The notes: generated from the letters alone by a model not told the origin. DNA of 64,000 nt from Lichenicola sp964247755 (GCA_964247755.1 CAXTVX010000009.1:14827-78826), one strand, 5' to 3'; positions 1 to 9,173 are shown, counted from the stretch's first letter. Program-made: numbers and translations.

Positions 1-1
1 C

Positions 2-2329
2 CGCGACGAGGTCGGCGAGATGGACGAGGTGGTGCGCCGGTTCACCGCCTCGGTGAACGCGCCGCTGGTGATCGACTCCACCGAGACCCCGGTGATCGCC
101 AGCGCGCTGAAGCTGCATGGCGGCAAGCCGATCATCAACTCGATCAACTTCGAGGACGGCGAGGACGCCGCCCGCGAGCGGCTCGTGCTGGCGCGCAAGT
201 TTGGCGCCGCGGTGATCGCGCTGACCATCGACGAGGTCGGCATGGCCAAGACCCCGGAGGACAAGCTCAGGATCGCCACCCGCCTGGTCGAGTTCGCCTG
301 CGACACCCACGGCCTGCCGCAGTCCGACCTGCTGATCGACCCGCTCACCTTCACCGTCGCCACCGGGGTCGAGGACGACCGCTCCCTGGGCGCCTGGACC
401 ATCGAGGGCATCCGGCTGATCCGCGAGCGGTTTCCCGACATCCAGATCATCCTGGGCCTGTCCAACATCTCGTTCGGGCTGAACCCGGCGGCGCGCGCGG
501 TGCTGAACTCGGTGTTCCTCGACCACGCGGTGCGCGCCGGCATGAGCGGGGCCATCGTGCACGTCAGCAAGATCCGGCCGCTGCACCTGCTGGCGGCGGA
601 AGAGATCGAGGTCGCCGAGGACCTGATCTTCGACCGGAGGCGTGAGGGCTACGACCCGCTCAAGCGGCTGCTGGAGCTGTTCGCCGACCGCAAGGCGTCC
701 GAGGCGGTCAAGAAGAAGCGGGCCGACACGGTGGAGGGACGGCTCCGCGACCGCATCGTCGACGGCGATCGCAAGGGGCTGGAGGCCGAGCTGGACGAGG
801 CGCGGCAGACCATGCCGCCGCTCGACATCATCAACACGGTGCTGCTCGACGGCATGAAGACGGTGGGCGAGCTGTTCGGCGCCGGCAAGATGCAGCTGCC
901 GTTCGTGCTGCAATCGGCCGAGACCATGAAGGCCGCGGTGGCGCACCTGGAGCCGTTCATGGAGCGCGCCACCGGCCAGACCCGCGGCACCATCGTGCTC
1001 GCGACCGTGAAGGGCGACGTGCACGACATCGGCAAGAACCTGGTCGACATCATCCTGACCAACAACGGCTACCGGGTGTGCAACCTCGGCATCAAGGTGC
1101 CGCTGGCCGACATGATCGCAGCCGTGCGCGAGCACAAGGCGGACGCGATCGGCATGTCCGGGCTGCTGGTGAAGTCCACCGTGGTGATGCGCGAGAACCT
1201 GGAGGAGATGGCCAGGCAGGGCCTGGAGATCCCGGTGCTGCTGGGCGGCGCGGCGCTGACACGCAACTACGTCGAGGAGGAGTGCGTCGCTGCCTACTCG
1301 AGCAACGGTGGGGGGGGCCGCGTCGCCTATGCCCGCGACGCGTTCGACGGGCTCGGCCTGATGGACAAGGTGGAGAGCGGCGAGCTCGACACCTATCTCG
1401 GCGCGATCCAGTCCCGCCGGAAGGGCAAGGGGCGGACGACCAAGCGGGTTCCGGAATTGGCGGAGGTGCGCGGCTTCGCGCCGGTCGACCTCGTCGCGGC
1501 GCAGGCGCGCAGGCGGCGGTTGAACGACGAGCCGGTGCCGGCGCCGCCGTTCTGGGGGTCGCGTGTGATCGAGGCCAGCCCGAACGCGGTAATCCCGTTC
1601 CTCAACGAGCGCAGCCTGTACCAGTTCCAGTGGGGCTTCCGGAAGCAGGGCCGCTCCCTGGAGGAGTTCCTCGTCTGGGCCAGGCAGGAGCTGCGTCCGG
1701 TGATGCGGCGCATGCTGGCGCTGTGCGCCGAGCAGGACATCCTCCGCCCGCAGGCCATCACCGGCTACTGGAAGGCGGCCGGCGAGGGCAACGCCTTGAT
1801 CCTGTTCGAACCCGACGGCATCACCGAGCTCGTCCGGATCGACCTGCCCAGGCAGCCCCGCGAGGACGGCGCCTGCATCGCCGACTTCGTGCGCGATGTG
1901 GGCGACGGCCCGGACCGACGCGACGTGATCGGGCTGCAGGTGGTGACGGTAGGGCAGAAGGCGTCCGACATCGCCCGGGTCTGGTTCGAGGCCAACCGCT
2001 ACCAGGACTACCTGTACCTGCACGGCCTGTCGGTGGAGATGGCGGAGGCGATGGCCGAGTACGCGCACAAGCGCATGCGCGCCGAGCTCGGCCATGCCGG
2101 CGAGGACGCGCGCGACATGGACGCGCTGCTGTCCCAGGGCTACCGCGGCTCGCGCTACTCGTTCGGCTATCCCGCCTGCCCGAAGCTGGAGGACCAGGAG
2201 CCGCTGCTGCAGCTGCTGCAGGCGGAGCGGGTCGGGGTGAGCCTGTCGGAAGGCTGGCAGCTGCATCCGGAGCAGTCGACCAGCGCGCTGGTGCTGTTCA
2301 ACCGGAACGCCAAGTATTTCTCGATCTGA
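2..2329 (+). CDS. metH: Cobalamin-dependent methionine synthase, C-terminal part (partial at window start)
   Basis: Transfers methyl from methyltetrahydrofolate to homocysteine through cobalamin, in the cytoplasm. The reading frame is open from base 2, so the gene begins upstream of the window; 775 residues are present. In order they show the end of the pterin-binding domain (about residues 1-215), the cobalamin cap and binding modules with DVHDIGKN (His ligand codon at 1022) followed by SGLLVKST and LGGAALT, and the SAM-dependent reactivation domain with the hallmark RYSFGYPACP near the C terminus. The end matches full-length MetH. Whether the homocysteine-binding N-terminal domain is on the same polypeptide or a separate one, as in some alphaproteobacteria, cannot be seen. 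No clear terminator follows. Confidence 0.96.
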   Translation, partial: RDEVGEMDEVVRRFTASVNAPLVIDSTETPVIASALKLHGGKPIINSINFEDGEDAARERLVLARKFGAAVIALTIDEVGMAKTPEDKLRIATRLVEFACDTHGLPQSDLLIDPLTFTVATGVEDDRSLGAWTIEGIRLIRERFPDIQIILGLSNISFGLNPAARAVLNSVFLDHAVRAGMSGAIVHVSKIRPLHLLAAEEIEVAEDLIFDRRREGYDPLKRLLELFADRKASEAVKKKRADTVEGRLRDRIVDGDRKGLEAELDEARQTMPPLDIINTVLLDGMKTVGELFGAGKMQLPFVLQSAETMKAAVAHLEPFMERATGQTRGTIVLATVKGDVHDIGKNLVDIILTNNGYRVCNLGIKVPLADMIAAVREHKADAIGMSGLLVKSTVVMRENLEEMARQGLEIPVLLGGAALTRNYVEEECVAAYSSNGGGGRVAYARDAFDGLGLMDKVESGELDTYLGAIQSRRKGKGRTTKRVPELAEVRGFAPVDLVAAQARRRRLNDEPVPAPPFWGSRVIEASPNAVIPFLNERSLYQFQWGFRKQGRSLEEFLVWARQELRPVMRRMLALCAEQDILRPQAITGYWKAAGEGNALILFEPDGITELVRIDLPRQPREDGACIADFVRDVGDGPDRRDVIGLQVVTVGQKASDIARVWFEANRYQDYLYLHGLSVEMAEAMAEYAHKRMRAELGHAGEDARDMDALLSQGYRGSRYSFGYPACPKLEDQEPLLQLLQAERVGVSLSEGWQLHPEQSTSALVLFNRNAKYFSI

Positions 2330-2491
2330 AGCGTGTCCACAATTTGAGGCGGATCAAAAATAGCGCCGCGTTGCTTGACAGGCGGCTGTATAGCAAGTCG
2401 TTACTTTTTCGTTGCGCAAGGGTTTCCGCCCGTCCTATGGCTTGCGCATCCGGCACGCACAGGCGGGCCATCCAGCGCGAAGGCGGAAACG

Positions 2492-4171
2492 ATGGCCTAT
2501 GTTCTGACCGGCAATGTCGAGTTCGACCAGAACTACAGCGGCAGCCTCACCTTCGGGCAAAGCACGCAGCTGGTATACAGTGCCTTCTCCCTCAGCACGA
2601 CGATCGTCACCGTGACCATCGCGCCGACGCTGAGCGCGTTGTCGGTCATCAACGCCGGCTCCTATGGCGACCTGATCCTGACCTCGACCAGCCTGTCGCT
2701 CGGCACGGCGTTCGACATCGGCTACGGCACCAATGGCGGCGCGGGCTACTACACGTCGGCTGCCAACAAGCTGGCCACCACCACGGTCGGACCCAGCAAC
2801 ACCGCGACCGGCAACGGCACCCTGGAGATCGGCGGCGGACTCGTGTCGGCGGGCATCGCGGACTCGGTCAACTTCGCCGGCGTCAACAACACGCTGGTCC
2901 TCGACACAAGCGCCCTGCCCAGCGGCGGGCTGCTGTCATCGATCAACAACTTCCAGGGCAGTGGCGACCAGATCGTGTTCAACGGCGTCACCGCCGCCAG
3001 CGCGAAGATCGTCAGCTACAGCAACGGCGTGCTGACCTTCTCCAACAACGGCGTCACCGCCACGATCGGCTTCGCCGGCATGGCCAACACGGTGACGGCC
3101 AGCAACTTCACCATCGGCAACACGGCCGCCGTCGAGGGCGGCAACAGCTCGACCTATGCCGGCAACCTCGTGATCGGCTTCGCCACCTGCTTCCTGCGTG
3201 GCACCATGATCGCCACGCCCCTGGGCGAGGTGGCGGTCGAGGACCTGCGCGCGGGCGACCTAGTGACCGCGATCGAGGCCGGGGAGCCGGTGGCGCGTCC
3301 TGTCGCCTGGGTCGGCGGCCGCGCCATGCGCGTCGCGGATCATGACGGGCAGGACGCCGCGTATCCCGTCCGCATCCGTCGCGACGCCTTCGCCGACAAC
3401 GTGCCGCACCGCGACCTGCTGGTGACGCCGGAGCACTGCATCCTGACCGAGGCCGGCCTCACGCCCGCCCGCATGCTGGTCAACGGCGCCTCGATCCTGG
3501 TCGACCGCACCGTGCCCGAATACAACTTCTTCCACGTCGAGCTGGAGCGGCACGGCATCCTGCTGTCCGAGGGGCTGGCCACGGAAAGCTACCTCGACAC
3601 CGGCAATCGCGCGCTGTTCACGCAAGCGGGCCCAGTTCCCGTGCTGCGACGCGACGCCGTCATGGCAGCGCCCCTGGTGGTCGCGCGCGACGTGGTCGAG
3701 CCGATCTGGCGCCGCCTGCTGGACCGCGCCGTCGCCCTCGGGCTGCACGTCGACTGCGCCGTGGCCGCGCTGACCGACCAACCGGACCTCCGCCTGCTGC
3801 TCGAGGACGGCAGCGAGCTCGGCGCCTGCTGGCACGACGCGCAGCGGCACATGTTCCGCCTGCCGCGCGGCGCCCGGCCGCTCCGCCTGCTGTCGCGTGC
3901 CGCGGTGCCGGCGGAGACGGTCGGTCCGTTCGTCGACGACCGCCGCACCCTGGGAGTCGCCGTCGACAGGCTGGTGCTGTGGACGGGGCTGGACGAGCAG
4001 GTGATGCCGGCGGCCGGCCGGGCGCTGCGCGGCTGGCACAGCGGCGAGGGTGCGCGCTGGACCGACGGCAATGCCGAGCTCGACCTGCCGCGCGCCGACA
4101 GCGACGTCGTGCTCGACATCCACCTCGCCGCCACCATGCTGTATCGCGACGAGACCAGGCTGGCCGCCTGA
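2492..4171 (+). CDS. Hint_2 (hedgehog/intein-type) domain protein
   Basis: 559 residues. The N-terminal 230 residues are rich in Gly, Ala, Ser, Thr and Asn with beta-solenoid-like repeats (for example NGVLTFSNNGVTATIGFAG), as in surface or secreted proteins. At Cys233 a Hint module starts (CFLRGTMIATPLGEVAVEDL, then RAGDLV), with a second block around LLVTPEHCILTEAG; this is the Hint_2 arrangement common in Acetobacteraceae and Rhodobacteraceae. Hint modules of this type may self-process at the Cys, but activity is not shown here. ATG 2492 was chosen because the similarity begins there, with a purine-rich aaggcgg upstream; an in-frame extension to 2375 is possible. A TTGACA box lies at 2375-2380 without a convincing -10. 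Function unknown; a surface or adhesion role is inference. Confidence 0.8.
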   Translation: MAYVLTGNVEFDQNYSGSLTFGQSTQLVYSAFSLSTTIVTVTIAPTLSALSVINAGSYGDLILTSTSLSLGTAFDIGYGTNGGAGYYTSAANKLATTTVGPSNTATGNGTLEIGGGLVSAGIADSVNFAGVNNTLVLDTSALPSGGLLSSINNFQGSGDQIVFNGVTAASAKIVSYSNGVLTFSNNGVTATIGFAGMANTVTASNFTIGNTAAVEGGNSSTYAGNLVIGFATCFLRGTMIATPLGEVAVEDLRAGDLVTAIEAGEPVARPVAWVGGRAMRVADHDGQDAAYPVRIRRDAFADNVPHRDLLVTPEHCILTEAGLTPARMLVNGASILVDRTVPEYNFFHVELERHGILLSEGLATESYLDTGNRALFTQAGPVPVLRRDAVMAAPLVVARDVVEPIWRRLLDRAVALGLHVDCAVAALTDQPDLRLLLEDGSELGACWHDAQRHMFRLPRGARPLRLLSRAAVPAETVGPFVDDRRTLGVAVDRLVLWTGLDEQVMPAAGRALRGWHSGEGARWTDGNAELDLPRADSDVVLDIHLAATMLYRDETRLAA

Positions 4172-4320
4172 GCGGGCGGACGCGTCGGGTCGGACAGGCC
4201 CTGCGCTCCGGCGGGTGGCGGCCTGCCGCATCGGTGGCAGCGGCCCGGAACGGCTCGCACGTAAACACGGCGCAGCCCGCGTAGCGCCCGGCACGCTCGC
4301 CTCCGGCATCGCATCGGAAA

Positions 4321-4512
4321 CGCCTGAAGCAGCGGGCCCTGCACCACGGCTTGCGGCACTTCGGTACCGTCGAGCCGGGACATCATGTCGTCGAGAAACA
4401 CCAGGCCGGGGTCGGAACTGCCGGCCGTTCGAGGCGCCGAGCGCATGACAGCCCTTGTCGACGAGAATGTCCGGATCCTGCCGTCCACCACGAGCACGGT
4501 CGCCAGGACCGG
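4321..4512 (-). pseudogene. Decayed response-regulator receiver domain fragment
   Basis: On the minus strand three short segments in two frames align in order with a CheY-like receiver: VLATVLVVDG (from 4512), then QDPDILVDKGCHALGASNG in a shifted frame, then PGLVFLDDMMSRLDGTEV back in the first frame. These match the acidic pocket, the Gly/Ala-x-Asn-Gly turn and the phospho-acceptor Asp segment of the family. Spacing is shorter than in an intact receiver and at least two frameshifts are needed, so it reads as a relic with internal deletions. The surrounding 4172-4758 interval holds no intact gene that I can support. Confidence 0.5.
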
Positions 4513-4758
4513 CCACTCGAGCCCCGTCGTGCGGCATCTGCACGCCGTCGGGAACGGCACGACCCGGATGCCGCATCGTGCGGGCATTGCCGAACGCGGT
4601 CCTGCCGGTGCCGGAGGATCCCATTGCCGCGACCGCCGACCCGCGACCAGACGCCGCTCCGCTGCCACGCGGAGCATGGGCACCACGCGTCCGTCACGCG
4701 GATGCGTCGCCAGGACGACGCGGATGGAACAGGATGCGACGGCAACCGGAGGCGGCAG

Positions 4759-5133
4759 ATGCGGCAGCACCCCGACGCGGACAGCGTCCTGTCCGCCCTG
4801 TGGCAGGACGCGCGACCGGCCGGCGCGGCGCCGCCGCCGACCGACCCGGTCCGGATCAGGCAGCTCGCGCAGGCGCTGGGCGAGCAGGCGATGCAGTGCG
4901 TGGCCGACACGCTCGGCGCCCATCGCGCGGAGGTGGTGCGGCGCAGCGCCGACCTGCTCGAAACGCTGGTGTCGCTCTGGGCGGCCTGCGGCCTGTCGCC
5001 CGACGAGATCTGGATCGAGCTGCACAAGCGCGAGCAGCTCGGCAGCCTGCTGATGCAGCTCAACCAGGCCCAGAACCAGGTGCCGCGCCGCCTGCTCAAG
5101 CCATGGCGGGTGGACAGCACCAAGCTGCCCTGA
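4759..5133 (+). CDS. Divergent HisE/MazG-like (phosphoribosyl-ATP diphosphatase-like) protein
   Basis: 124 residues. The all-alpha pattern LGEQAMQCV ... EVVRRSADLLETLVSLWAACGLSPDEIWIEL, ending in HKRE, follows the HisE/MazG nucleotide pyrophosphohydrolase fold, whose canonical form is EEaxE ... ExADLLYHLLVLL ... L..R. The acidic metal-binding positions are eroded: EEA reads EQA, and the Glu before ADLL reads Arg. Catalysis is therefore doubtful, although the fold seems kept. ATG 4759 has a GGAGG at 4748-4752 with good spacing, which decides the start over the longer in-frame ORF. It lies just upstream of cvpA-purF, a purine/histidine context. It could be a degenerate paralogue or an enzyme with another substrate. 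Confidence 0.65.
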   Translation: MRQHPDADSVLSALWQDARPAGAAPPPTDPVRIRQLAQALGEQAMQCVADTLGAHRAEVVRRSADLLETLVSLWAACGLSPDEIWIELHKREQLGSLLMQLNQAQNQVPRRLLKPWRVDSTKLP

Positions 5134-5321
5134 GCCGCTCCGCCCCGCCCGAAGCGCTCCAGACGAGGGGCAGCCCTGAGCCGGCGCGGCAACACGGGAC
5201 TGGCGCTAGCGCACCGGCAGGGCGATATAGCCGCCATCGTGATCCTCCTCCCCAGCCCAGTCCGGACCGCGCTCCCGCCAACCCCGATTCGCTGCGCCGG
5301 CGGCCTGACGGACCCTGGCGC

Positions 5322-5843
5322 ATGAACTGGGCCGACCTGCTGGTGCTGGCGCTGCTGCTGCTGTCGGCGCTGGTCGGGCTGCTGCGCGGCCTCGTGCGTG
5401 AGGCGCTGGGGCTGTGCGCCTGGATTGCCGCCGCCCTGCTGGCGATCCGGCTCAGCCCCGAGGTGGAGCCGTTCGCCCGCCGCCTGATCGGCGACGCGTC
5501 GATCGCCGATCCGGTGGCGTTTCTCGTGGTGTTCGGGGTGCTGCTGATCGCCTTCCTGCTGGTCGCGGCGGCGCTGGGCGGGCTGGTGCGCGGCTCCCTG
5601 CTCGGCGGGCTGGACCGGCTGGCCGGCTTCGGGTTCGGCGTGCTGCGCGGCTTCGCGGTGCTGGCGATCGCCTATCTGGTGGCGGTGCCGCTGCTGCCCG
5701 AGGCCGGATGGCCGCACGCGCTGATTGCCAGCCATTCCCTGCCCTACGTCCGCGCGGGTGCCGCCTTTGTCGCGGTCCGCCTGCCGGAGCGGTTCCGCCC
5801 CGATCTCGCCCCGCCACCATCCACGAACGCGAGCGCCCCATGA
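5322..5843 (+). CDS. cvpA: CvpA family inner-membrane protein
   Basis: 173 residues with four hydrophobic segments: about 3-20, 26-42, 62-85 and 101-122. The opening MNWADLLVLALL and the Gly-rich loop GLLRGLVREALGL are typical of CvpA (colicin V production) proteins, which sit in the inner membrane and have envelope-homeostasis roles in proteobacteria. The stop overlaps the purF start (ATGA at 5840-5843), the classic cvpA-purF coupling. ATG 5322 is the first start that gives the family N terminus; the open frame extends far upstream only because of GC richness. Confidence 0.9.
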   Translation: MNWADLLVLALLLLSALVGLLRGLVREALGLCAWIAAALLAIRLSPEVEPFARRLIGDASIADPVAFLVVFGVLLIAFLLVAAALGGLVRGSLLGGLDRLAGFGFGVLRGFAVLAIAYLVAVPLLPEAGWPHALIASHSLPYVRAGAAFVAVRLPERFRPDLAPPPSTNASAP

Positions 5844-7402
5844 GCCGTGCATCCGACAGCCGGCAGGAGACCGACATGACCGCTTCGATCGGCGAACCGA
5901 CCGGCCTGCACGACGACGACCACCCGCACGAGGAATGCGGCGTGTTCGGGATCTGGAACGCGCACGATGCCGGGGCGATGACGGCGCTCGGGTTGCACGC
6001 GCTGCAGCACCGGGGCCAGGAGGCGACCGGCATCGTTTCCTTCTCCGAGGACGGTCCCGACAGCCGCTTCCACACCCACAAGGGCCTCGGCCTGGTCGGC
6101 GACGTGTTCGGCGACGCGCGCATCATCGGCGCCCTGCCCGGCCACGCCGCGGTCGGCCACAACCGCTACGCCACCACCGGCGCCACCCTGATCCGCAACG
6201 TCCAGCCGCTCTACGCCGAGTTCGAGTTCGGCGGCCTGGCGGTGGGCCACAACGGCAACCTCACCAATGCCGCCAGCCTGCGACGCGCCCTGGTGCGCCG
6301 CGGCTGCATCTTCCAGTCCACCACCGACAGCGAGGTGTTCATCCACCTGATCGCCATCAGCCTGTACACCACCGTCACCGACCGGCTCACCGACGCGCTG
6401 AAGCAGGTGATGGGCGCCTACTCGCTGGTGGTGCTGAGCCAGGAAGCGCTGATCGGCGTGCGCGACCCGCTCGGGGTGCGGCCGCTGATCCTGGGGCGGA
6501 TCGATCAGAACAAGGAGGGGCAGGACAAGGGAGGGCAGCCCGACGCCAGGCCGGCCTGGGTACTGGCGAGCGAGACCTGCGCCCTCGACATCGTCGGCGC
6601 CGAGTTCGTGCGCGACGTGGAGCCTGGCGAGATCGTCGTCATCGACCACGACGGCGTGCGCTCGATCCGCCCGTTCGGCGAGCGCGACGCCCGGTTCTGC
6701 GTGTTCGAGTACATCTACTTCGCCCGCCCCGACTCTGTGCTGGACGGCTACGGCGTGTATGAGGCGCGCAAGCGCATCGGCGTGGAGCTGGCACGCGAAA
6801 GCCCGGTCGAGGCCGACGTGATCGTGCCGGTGCCGGACTCCGGCGTGCCCTCGGCGATGGGCTACTCGGTGTCGAGCGGCATCCCGTTCGAACTCGGCAT
6901 CATACGCAACCACTATGTCGGCCGCACCTTCATCGAGCCGACCGACCAGATCCGCAACCTGGGCGTCAAGCTGAAGCACTCCGCCAACCGCGCCATGATC
7001 GCCGGCAAGCGGGTGATCCTGGTCGACGATTCGATCGTGCGCGGCACCACCAGCCGCAAGATCGTCGAGATGGTGCGCGCCGCCGGTGCGTCGGAGGTGC
7101 ACATGCGCATCTCCTCGCCACCCACCACCCATTCCTGCTTCTACGGCATCGATACCCCGGAGCGCGGCAAGCTGCTGGCCGCCAACCACGACTGCGACGA
7201 GATGGCGCGCCTGATCGGCGCCGACAGCCTCGCCTTCATCTCGCTGGACGGGCTCTACCGTGCGCTGGGCCGCCCGGAAGGCCGCAATGCCGCCCGGCCG
7301 TTCTACTGCGACGCCTGCTTTACCGGCGAATACCCGATCAGCCTTGCCGACCTGAACGAGAACAGCCGCGCCCGGCCGGACCTGCTGGCCGAGGCCCGGT
7401 AG
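5840..7402 (+). CDS. purF: Amidophosphoribosyltransferase
   Basis: First committed step of purine synthesis: PRPP plus glutamine gives 5-phosphoribosylamine. 520 residues. After a short propeptide-like leader comes HEECGVFGIWN, whose Cys is the N-terminal glutaminase nucleophile after processing; GLHALQHRGQEATGI and HNRYATTG follow, then the PRTase domain with PRPP loop VILVDDSIVRGTTSRKI. The C terminus carries Cys-containing FYCDACFTGEYP; together with Cys codons elsewhere this could be the Fe-S type of the enzyme. Start overlaps cvpA; an alternative Met lies 12 codons in (MTASIGEP). Downstream at 7473-7489 there is a small CCGGGC/GCCCGG hairpin that might terminate the operon. Confidence 0.97.
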   Translation: MSRASDSRQETDMTASIGEPTGLHDDDHPHEECGVFGIWNAHDAGAMTALGLHALQHRGQEATGIVSFSEDGPDSRFHTHKGLGLVGDVFGDARIIGALPGHAAVGHNRYATTGATLIRNVQPLYAEFEFGGLAVGHNGNLTNAASLRRALVRRGCIFQSTTDSEVFIHLIAISLYTTVTDRLTDALKQVMGAYSLVVLSQEALIGVRDPLGVRPLILGRIDQNKEGQDKGGQPDARPAWVLASETCALDIVGAEFVRDVEPGEIVVIDHDGVRSIRPFGERDARFCVFEYIYFARPDSVLDGYGVYEARKRIGVELARESPVEADVIVPVPDSGVPSAMGYSVSSGIPFELGIIRNHYVGRTFIEPTDQIRNLGVKLKHSANRAMIAGKRVILVDDSIVRGTTSRKIVEMVRAAGASEVHMRISSPPTTHSCFYGIDTPERGKLLAANHDCDEMARLIGADSLAFISLDGLYRALGRPEGRNAARPFYCDACFTGEYPISLADLNENSRARPDLLAEAR

Positions 7403-7512
7403 ATCGCGACAGGTCCGGACGCTGCCCGCGCTGCGACGCCGACACGACAGGTTGATCGACCGGATCGCCGCACCGGGCGTTGGGCCCGGCATCAACGCAA
7501 GGGTATCGCGCC

Positions 7513-7743
7513 ATGACCGACCTGTCGCAGATCAAGGAGCATGCCGAGGTGATCGGCGCCGACGGCGTGCATGTCGGCACCGTCGACCATCTCCAGGGTG
7601 ACCGGATCAAGCTGACCAGGAACGATTCCAGCGACGGGAAGCACCACTTCATCCCGGCCGCCCTGGTCGCCGAGATCGAGGACGGCACCGTGCGCCTGTC
7701 CGCCAACGCCGACGTGGCGGTCACCTTCGAGGATGCCGAATAG
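7513..7743 (+). CDS. DUF2171 small protein (PRC-barrel-like)
   Basis: 76 residues. The pattern IKEHAEVIGADGVHVGTVDHL, cut by KLTRNDSS and HHFIPAALVAEIED, is that of DUF2171 proteins: short cytoplasmic beta-barrel-like proteins of unknown function, often near stress genes in alphaproteobacteria. ATG 7513 gives the family start; an in-frame Met at 7480 would add an unlikely leader. It is followed 48 bp later by the SDR gene and may be cotranscribed. Confidence 0.75.
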   Translation: MTDLSQIKEHAEVIGADGVHVGTVDHLQGDRIKLTRNDSSDGKHHFIPAALVAEIEDGTVRLSANADVAVTFEDAE

Positions 7744-7791
7744 CCTCCGGCGTTCATCGAAGCCGCAGCCCCGGACCAGGATGCCCACGCC

Positions 7792-9147
7792 ATGAAGATG
7801 AAGGTTTCGCTGAAGCCGCTCTCGGAGCAGACGGTGGTCGTCACCGGCGCCTCGTCCGGCATTGGCCTCGTGACTGCACGCCTGGCGGCGAAGCGCGGTG
7901 CCCGCGTGGTGCTGGCGGCGCGCAGCGGCGACGCGCTGGCGCGGCTTGCAGCCGAGATCGGGCAGGCAGGCGGCACCGCCAGCGCGGTGGTCGCCGACGT
8001 GTCCACCGCCGACGGCATCGACGCGATCTCGCAGCACGCGATCACGACCTTCGGCGGCTACGACACCTGGATCAACAACGCCGGCGTCGGCCTCTACGGC
8101 GCGACCGAGGACGTGTCGATCGCCGACATGCGCGCCCTGTTCGAGACCAACTTCTGGAGCATCGTCAACGGCTCCCGCGTCGCCCTGTCGCACCTGAGGC
8201 AGCGCGGCGGCGGCGCCCTGATCAACCTCGGCAGCGAGGTGTCGGAGCGCGCGGTGCCGCTGCAGGGGATCTATTGCGCGTCGAAGCACGCGATCAAGGG
8301 CTTCACCGAGGCGCTGCGCATGGAGCTGGAGGACGAGGGCGTCCCGATCTCCGTCACCCTGATCAAGCCGGCGCAGATCGACACCCCGTTCGTCCCCAAC
8401 GCCAGGAACTACCTCGCCTCGGAGCCGCAGCACGTTCCGCTGGTCTACGCGCCCGACGCGGTGGCGCGCGCGATCCTGCATGCGGCCGAGAACCCGGTGC
8501 GCGACGTGTATGTCGGCGGTGGCGGACGGGTGGTGGCGGCACTCGGCCACATCGCCCCCGGCCTGACCGACCGGTTCATGGAGAAGACGATCATCCCCGG
8601 CACGCCCACCGGCCGGGCGCCGCGCCGGCCGCGGGACCGCAGCAACCTCGACACCGCCACCGGGGTGCTGTCGGAGCGCGGCAACTACGAGGGCTTCGTG
8701 CAGAAGGTCAGCCTCTACACCGAGGCCCGGCTGCATCCGGTCGCCGCCGGCGCCATCCTGGCCGGCACCAGCTTCCTGCTGTCGCGCTGGTTCGGCGGCG
8801 GCGGGCACCGGCCGGTGCGCATCGCCGGACGCAAGGGCTCCAGCACGGCCAAGGCGCTGCACATCCGCCTCGAGGCGCGCAAGGGGCGCGAGGCCGAGGT
8901 GGAGCAACTGCTGCTCGGCATCCTGGACCAGGCCCGGCAGGAGCCGGACACGCTGCCCTGGTACGGCACCCGGCTGAGCCGCCGGGTGTTCCAGATCTTC
9001 GAGGTCTTTCCCGACGAGGCGGGCCGGCGCGCGCACCTGGCCGGTGCCGGGGCAGCGCTGTTGATTCGGCAGTCCAGTGCCCTGCTGGCCCGGCCGGCAC
9101 AGGTGACGAAGCTCGACGTGGTCGGCGCCAAGACGCTGCAGGCCTGA
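7792..9147 (+). CDS. Short-chain dehydrogenase fused to a C-terminal ABM-like domain
   Basis: 451 residues. Residues 10-270 are a classical SDR: TGASSGIG cofactor loop, NNAG, the catalytic Ser region followed by YCASKHAIKGF (Tyr and Lys). A linker with one hydrophobic stretch (AAGAILAGTSFLL, about residue 325) precedes a roughly 100-residue C-terminal module (ALHIRLEARKGREAEVEQLL ... LPWYGTRLSRRVFQIFEVF ... GRRAHLAGAGAALL) with the pattern of the antibiotic biosynthesis monooxygenase (ABM) fold. Substrate unknown. The SDR part is related to the one encoded at 42354-43376, which lacks the C-terminal module. The fused module may be a sensor, dimerisation or small-molecule-binding domain rather than an oxygenase. 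Confidence 0.85.
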   Translation: MKMKVSLKPLSEQTVVVTGASSGIGLVTARLAAKRGARVVLAARSGDALARLAAEIGQAGGTASAVVADVSTADGIDAISQHAITTFGGYDTWINNAGVGLYGATEDVSIADMRALFETNFWSIVNGSRVALSHLRQRGGGALINLGSEVSERAVPLQGIYCASKHAIKGFTEALRMELEDEGVPISVTLIKPAQIDTPFVPNARNYLASEPQHVPLVYAPDAVARAILHAAENPVRDVYVGGGGRVVAALGHIAPGLTDRFMEKTIIPGTPTGRAPRRPRDRSNLDTATGVLSERGNYEGFVQKVSLYTEARLHPVAAGAILAGTSFLLSRWFGGGGHRPVRIAGRKGSSTAKALHIRLEARKGREAEVEQLLLGILDQARQEPDTLPWYGTRLSRRVFQIFEVFPDEAGRRAHLAGAGAALLIRQSSALLARPAQVTKLDVVGAKTLQA

Positions 9148-9173
9148 CGGCCAGGCGCGACAGGAGACCGGCG

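Noticed and set aside
2375..2394. TTGACA with TATAGC as a promoter for the Hint gene
   Set aside because: The spacing between the boxes is only about 8 bp; no proper -10 at 17 bp.
4385..5053. 222-residue plus-strand frame starting at 4385
   Set aside because: Out of frame with the HisE-like gene, crosses the receiver remnant; Arg-rich shadow.
5414..5839. In-frame N-terminal extension of purF to 5414
   Set aside because: Overlaps cvpA fully and would put over 140 foreign residues before the processed Cys.
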